Of a stretch of DNA of 64,000 nucleotides, positions 61,820 to 64,000 are shown piece by piece. The DNA comes from an uncultured Peptostreptococcaceae bacterium. Its GTDB lineage: Bacteria > Bacillota > Clostridia > Peptostreptococcales > Anaerovoracaceae. How positions within the stretch are numbered: the first letter of the stretch is position 1; every line of letters starts with the position of its first letter. The notes under the pieces were generated by a model, which saw nothing but the letters and a program-made list of their open reading frames with translations, was not told the origin of the DNA and did not search any database. The translations under genes and the position numbers were made by a program. The stretch is taken from contig CAJUQR010000002.1 of NCBI GenBank assembly GCA_910588185.1, positions 190,318 through 254,317 on the forward strand, read 5' to 3'.

Positions 61820-63199
61820 TCAATGACTTCTCCCCTTGTTGCTTGATTGAATGAGCGTTTTTCGCTCCCATTTTTTACTCATGAAATAGAGTAAACCTAC
61901 AATAGCGGGCAGGACTGGCGAAAGCGCCTGACCGTAATAAATGCCGGGGAACCCCATATTAAGTGCAAAAGCCAAGATCCAACTCATAGGTAGACGCACG
62001 ATAACTGCGTCCAGTAAAGCGTTAATCATAGCGACATTTGCCGCACCGACACCAATGGCAAAGGAATCCAAAGTGTACATAGCGGCATAAATCAAACTAT
62101 TGATACCGCAACAGATACGCAAATAATAAACACCATCATTTACTACTTCTGGGCTGGTACTACCGAAAAGCAAAATCAATGGTTTTGCAAAAAGCTGTAT
62201 GCCAATTACGACAACGAGCGTTACGGCGACATTCATCAACAAACTAATTTTTACCACCTTTCGGATGCGTTTGACTTGTCCAGCCCCCATACACTGACCG
62301 ACCATCGCCGTTACTGCCTGTCCAATAGCCCAGCAGGGCATACCGGCAAATGTGTTGATTTGCAGTCCTACATTAAATGCAGCAGATACTGCAGTACCAA
62401 ACTGATTGAGCATTCCCGTCACAAGCAGATAGGCTGTGTTTACCACGACCATCTGGATGGCTGTAGGCAGACCGACTTTCAAAATGGCGGTCAGCTTATC
62501 CCATTGAAACGTAAATTTTCTTTGAGTTTCCATAGAAAAAAATATCTTATGTCGCTTCAAATAGAATAGAGAAATCACAAAGGAAATTCCTTGTGCAGTA
62601 ATTGTTGCACAAGCCGCTCCTGCTGTTCCCATTCCAAAAGGCCCCACCAAAATAATGTCTAAAACGACATTGATGATGGTAGCAATTCCCACAAAGTAGA
62701 GGGGAGATTTAGAATCCCCCAATCCTTTTAGCACAGAGCAGACCGCATTATATCCAAAGACGAACACAGTCCCACAGCAAATGATTTTCATATAGTCGCA
62801 GGCATCTTGATATGTGTCTGCTGGAACATTTAACATCTTGAATAAAGGCTGGTAGGTTGCCAAACTTACAATAGTCACAAGCAGAGAAGATACCAGTGAA
62901 AGCAAGGCCAGCATCTGAAAGGACTCCGCCTGCCCCTTTTTATCGTCTGCCCCCTTATACTGAGCAATCAACACGGCTCCGCCCATCGTCATACCAATAC
63001 AAATTGAATTGATAATATAGCACAATTTAGAAGCGTTACCAATGGCCGCAAGGCCTGTATCGCCTACAATTCGGCCGACTACAAGCATATCTACTACATT
63101 GTAAAATGATTGCAGTATATTTGCTAAAAGCAACGGGAAAGCGAAAACGACCAGTTTTTTCGGCACACTCCCGGTCAACAAACTATGTTCTTCAGTCAT
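61820..63199 (-). CDS. MATE-family multidrug efflux transporter
   Basis: Start at ATG 63199 (MTEEHSLLTGSVPKKLVVFA) with GGAGG seven bases before; a TTG 15 bases upstream is less likely. 459 residues, about 12 membrane segments in two similar halves: ANILQSFYNVVDMLVVGRIV, ASKLCYIINSICIGMTMGG and the second-half FAGMPCWAIGQAVTAMVGQC. Sodium- or proton-driven drug export. Its leader carries a small peptide and two terminators (see below). Confidence 0.93.
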   Translation of the reverse strand: MTEEHSLLTGSVPKKLVVFAFPLLLANILQSFYNVVDMLVVGRIVGDTGLAAIGNASKLCYIINSICIGMTMGGAVLIAQYKGADDKKGQAESFQMLALLSLVSSLLVTIVSLATYQPLFKMLNVPADTYQDACDYMKIICCGTVFVFGYNAVCSVLKGLGDSKSPLYFVGIATIINVVLDIILVGPFGMGTAGAACATITAQGISFVISLFYLKRHKIFFSMETQRKFTFQWDKLTAILKVGLPTAIQMVVVNTAYLLVTGMLNQFGTAVSAAFNVGLQINTFAGMPCWAIGQAVTAMVGQCMGAGQVKRIRKVVKISLLMNVAVTLVVVIGIQLFAKPLILLFGSTSPEVVNDGVYYLRICCGINSLIYAAMYTLDSFAIGVGAANVAMINALLDAVIVRLPMSWILAFALNMGFPGIYYGQALSPVLPAIVGLLYFMSKKWERKTLIQSSNKGRSH

Positions 63200-63216
63200 A
63201 TCTATTTCCTCCAAAA

Positions 63217-63244
63217 GAAAAAGGGTACACTACATCGTGCACCC
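63217..63244 (-). terminator. Leader terminator 2 of the MATE gene
   Basis: On the minus strand GGGTGCAC and GTGTACCC pair with one G-U and are followed by TTTTT, 18 bases before the MATE start. Confidence 0.8.
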
Positions 63245-63268
63245 TTTGCATAGTCACTTATAAATAAG

Positions 63269-63307
63269 CAAAACAAAAGGCCACAAACAAAACATTGTCT
63301 GTGGCCT
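63269..63307 (-). terminator. Leader terminator 1 of the MATE gene
   Basis: On the minus strand AGGCCACAGACAA and TTGTTTGTGGCCT form a 13-base stem with one G-U, followed by TTTGTTTTG. It lies between the leader peptide and the MATE gene. Confidence 0.82.
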
Positions 63308-63389
63308 AAACAGTCAATTATCGATTGTTGATTTGATAAAAGGGTATAAAAAGCAAAGACAGTCTTATATCTGCCTTAGCCTTTCCACT

Positions 63390-63482
63390 TTATAAATCAA
63401 CTTTCAGAAAAGGCTCCGCACAATGTTTCATAGTATAAACTTGTGTGGAGCTGAATCCAATACAAAACTTCCCGAACAACAT
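63390..63482 (-). CDS. Leader peptide of the MATE gene
   Basis: 30 codons from ATG 63482, with GAGAGGTG five to ten bases before it: MLFGKFCIGFSSTQVYTMKH, then CAEPFLKVDL and TAA. It starts about 33 bases after a consensus -10 box and is followed by two intrinsic terminators and then the efflux gene, the layout of drug-responsive attenuation. I recognise no known leader peptide. Confidence 0.7.
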   Translation of the reverse strand: MLFGKFCIGFSSTQVYTMKHCAEPFLKVDL

Positions 63483-63514
63483 CGTGTTCACCTCTCTCAT
63501 GTTTACTGTAATAA

Positions 63515-63543
63515 ATTATACGTAATTTGCACTCTATTGTCAA
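63515..63543 (-). promoter_or_regulatory. Promoter of the MATE leader
   Basis: Consensus on the minus strand: TTGACA (63538-63543) and TATAAT (63515-63520) with a 17-base spacer. Likely strong and constant, which suits control at the terminators rather than at initiation. Confidence 0.85.
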
Positions 63544-63653
63544 CTCAAGCCTTATAGGCAGATACTTCTGATCTTGACGATTACCTGCATTAAGCGAAGC
63601 AGATAGATATCGGCAACCACACCTCAGCTACATCCAACTACCAGCCAATTTCA

Positions 63654-63689
63654 TGGTCAATATTACGGCATTTCAAATTTATAACCAAC
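63654..63689 (-). repeat. Copied 3' tail of the winged-helix regulator
   Basis: 36 bases that match 61232-61267 with two changes (TGGTC[A/T]ATATTACGGCA...). That is the last few codons and stop region of the regulator at 61241. Here it abuts the end of the permease gene and the match breaks at AAAAATT. It marks a recombination joint at which the MATE cassette joined the permease. Confidence 0.75.
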
Positions 63690-63695
63690 CAAAAA

Positions 63696-64000
63696 TTATC
63701 TCATTTCAGGCCGAAGAATGACTCGTCTGAACAGGAACATGGTCGCACCGAAATAGGTCAGGTATATAGCGCAGAACAGCAGGATTGTGACCAGACCATA
63801 GAACAGCACCAGTCCTTCCTGCAAAATTGCGTCCCCGAAAAAGAACTGCGTCCCCACAATCAGCAGAACTGTAAGAACGATAGGAAAAAATAGAGGGATT
63901 AGGAATACGGTGGACAGTTCCTTGCGGATAAGGGAAGCCTGCCTATGGCCTGATACACCCAGCCGGTCAATCACCGCGTAATTTTTCTGGTTCCGGTCGA
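63696..64000 (-). CDS. FtsX-like ABC transporter permease, C-terminal part (cut by window)
   Basis: The frame is open past the window edge: RNQKNYAVIDRLGVSGHRQA, then SLIRKELSTVFLIPLFFPIV, and two more membrane segments (FYGLVTILLFCAIYLTYF) and RRVILRPEMR. This is the last part of a BceB/VraG-type permease, where a cytoplasmic KN.YAxxxRLGVS loop precedes the final helices. Such pumps remove bacitracin or similar peptides and are usually paired with a two-component system, consistent with the OmpR-type tails nearby. Confidence 0.8.
   Translation of the reverse strand, partial: DRNQKNYAVIDRLGVSGHRQASLIRKELSTVFLIPLFFPIVLTVLLIVGTQFFFGDAILQEGLVLFYGLVTILLFCAIYLTYFGATMFLFRRVILRPEMR

Larger units (their letters stand above)
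57400..64000 (-). mobile_element. GC-rich mobile island (conjugative-transposon relic plus resistance cassette), open at the right
   Basis: From about 57.4 kb the sequence is visibly richer in GC than the host, and every gene belongs to clostridial conjugative transposons or drug-resistance sets: serine recombinase, TnpW, RepA-N, VLP, MATE, OmpR-type regulator tails and an FtsX-like permease. No relaxase, coupling protein or type IV secretion gene is visible. The right end is beyond the window. I could not fix attachment sites. Confidence 0.8.

Overview
The window looks like chromosome of a low-GC, endospore-forming anaerobe of the class Clostridia. Evidence: a full spoIIIA operon, a NADP(H)-linked bifurcating flavoprotein complex, SOS boxes of the Gram-positive type, and strong GGAGG ribosome sites. 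A family within the Eubacteriales (for example Anaerovoracaceae-like) is a guess. I see no rRNA, tRNA or CRISPR array.

Layout. 1-19.1 kb (+): end of hisS, aspS, a nadD gene with an unusual N-terminal extension, yqeK, rsfS, leuS, RNase J, a YlbF protein, efp, mltG, the tRNA wobble genes trmR and trhP, a CNNM/CBS protein, and a three-gene operon best read as a Stn-type transhydrogenase (stnABC). 19.2-21.3 kb: a secreted C39-like protein split by a poly-G frameshift, and an orphan lipoprotein. 21.4-42.6 kb (+): spoIIIAA-AH, an Asp23 protein, nusB, a TsaD-like protein, xseAB, ispA, dxs, tlyA, an aminotransferase, mutS-mutL-miaA, a Xer-type recombinase, a methionine-gamma-lyase-family protein, a TVP38 membrane protein and an SOS-controlled LysM (YneA-like) protein.

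43.0-48.1 kb: a complete Microviridae (gokushovirus-type) genome of about 5.1 kb sits in the chromosome. It carries VP4 replication protein (split by a +1 frameshift at CCC-TAA), a small basic J-like protein, VP5, VP3, VP1 and VP2, but no integrase. It is bounded by dif-like inverted repeats that share a 20-bp direct repeat. A strong promoter and a 41-codon membrane-peptide ORF sit at its far right end. They would lie upstream of the phage operon only in the circular form, so integration should uncouple them.

Host gene strand flips exactly at this element: everything left of it reads +, and everything right of it for 9 kb reads -. Together with the nearby Xer gene, this suggests the element occupies the dif/terminus region.

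48.1-56.9 kb (-): ruvX, ireB, alaS, a small membrane protein, gdhA, mnmA, iscU, iscS, an unknown secreted protein and ynzC. 57.2 kb: a small XRE regulator (+) with repeated operator-like sites.

57.4-64.0 kb (-): a GC-richer mobile island with a large serine recombinase, TnpW, a RepA-N fragment, a cysteine-rich VLP protein, iteron-like repeats, broken response-regulator tails, a MATE efflux pump behind a leader peptide and two terminators (attenuation), and the 3' end of a FtsX-like permease cut by the window edge.
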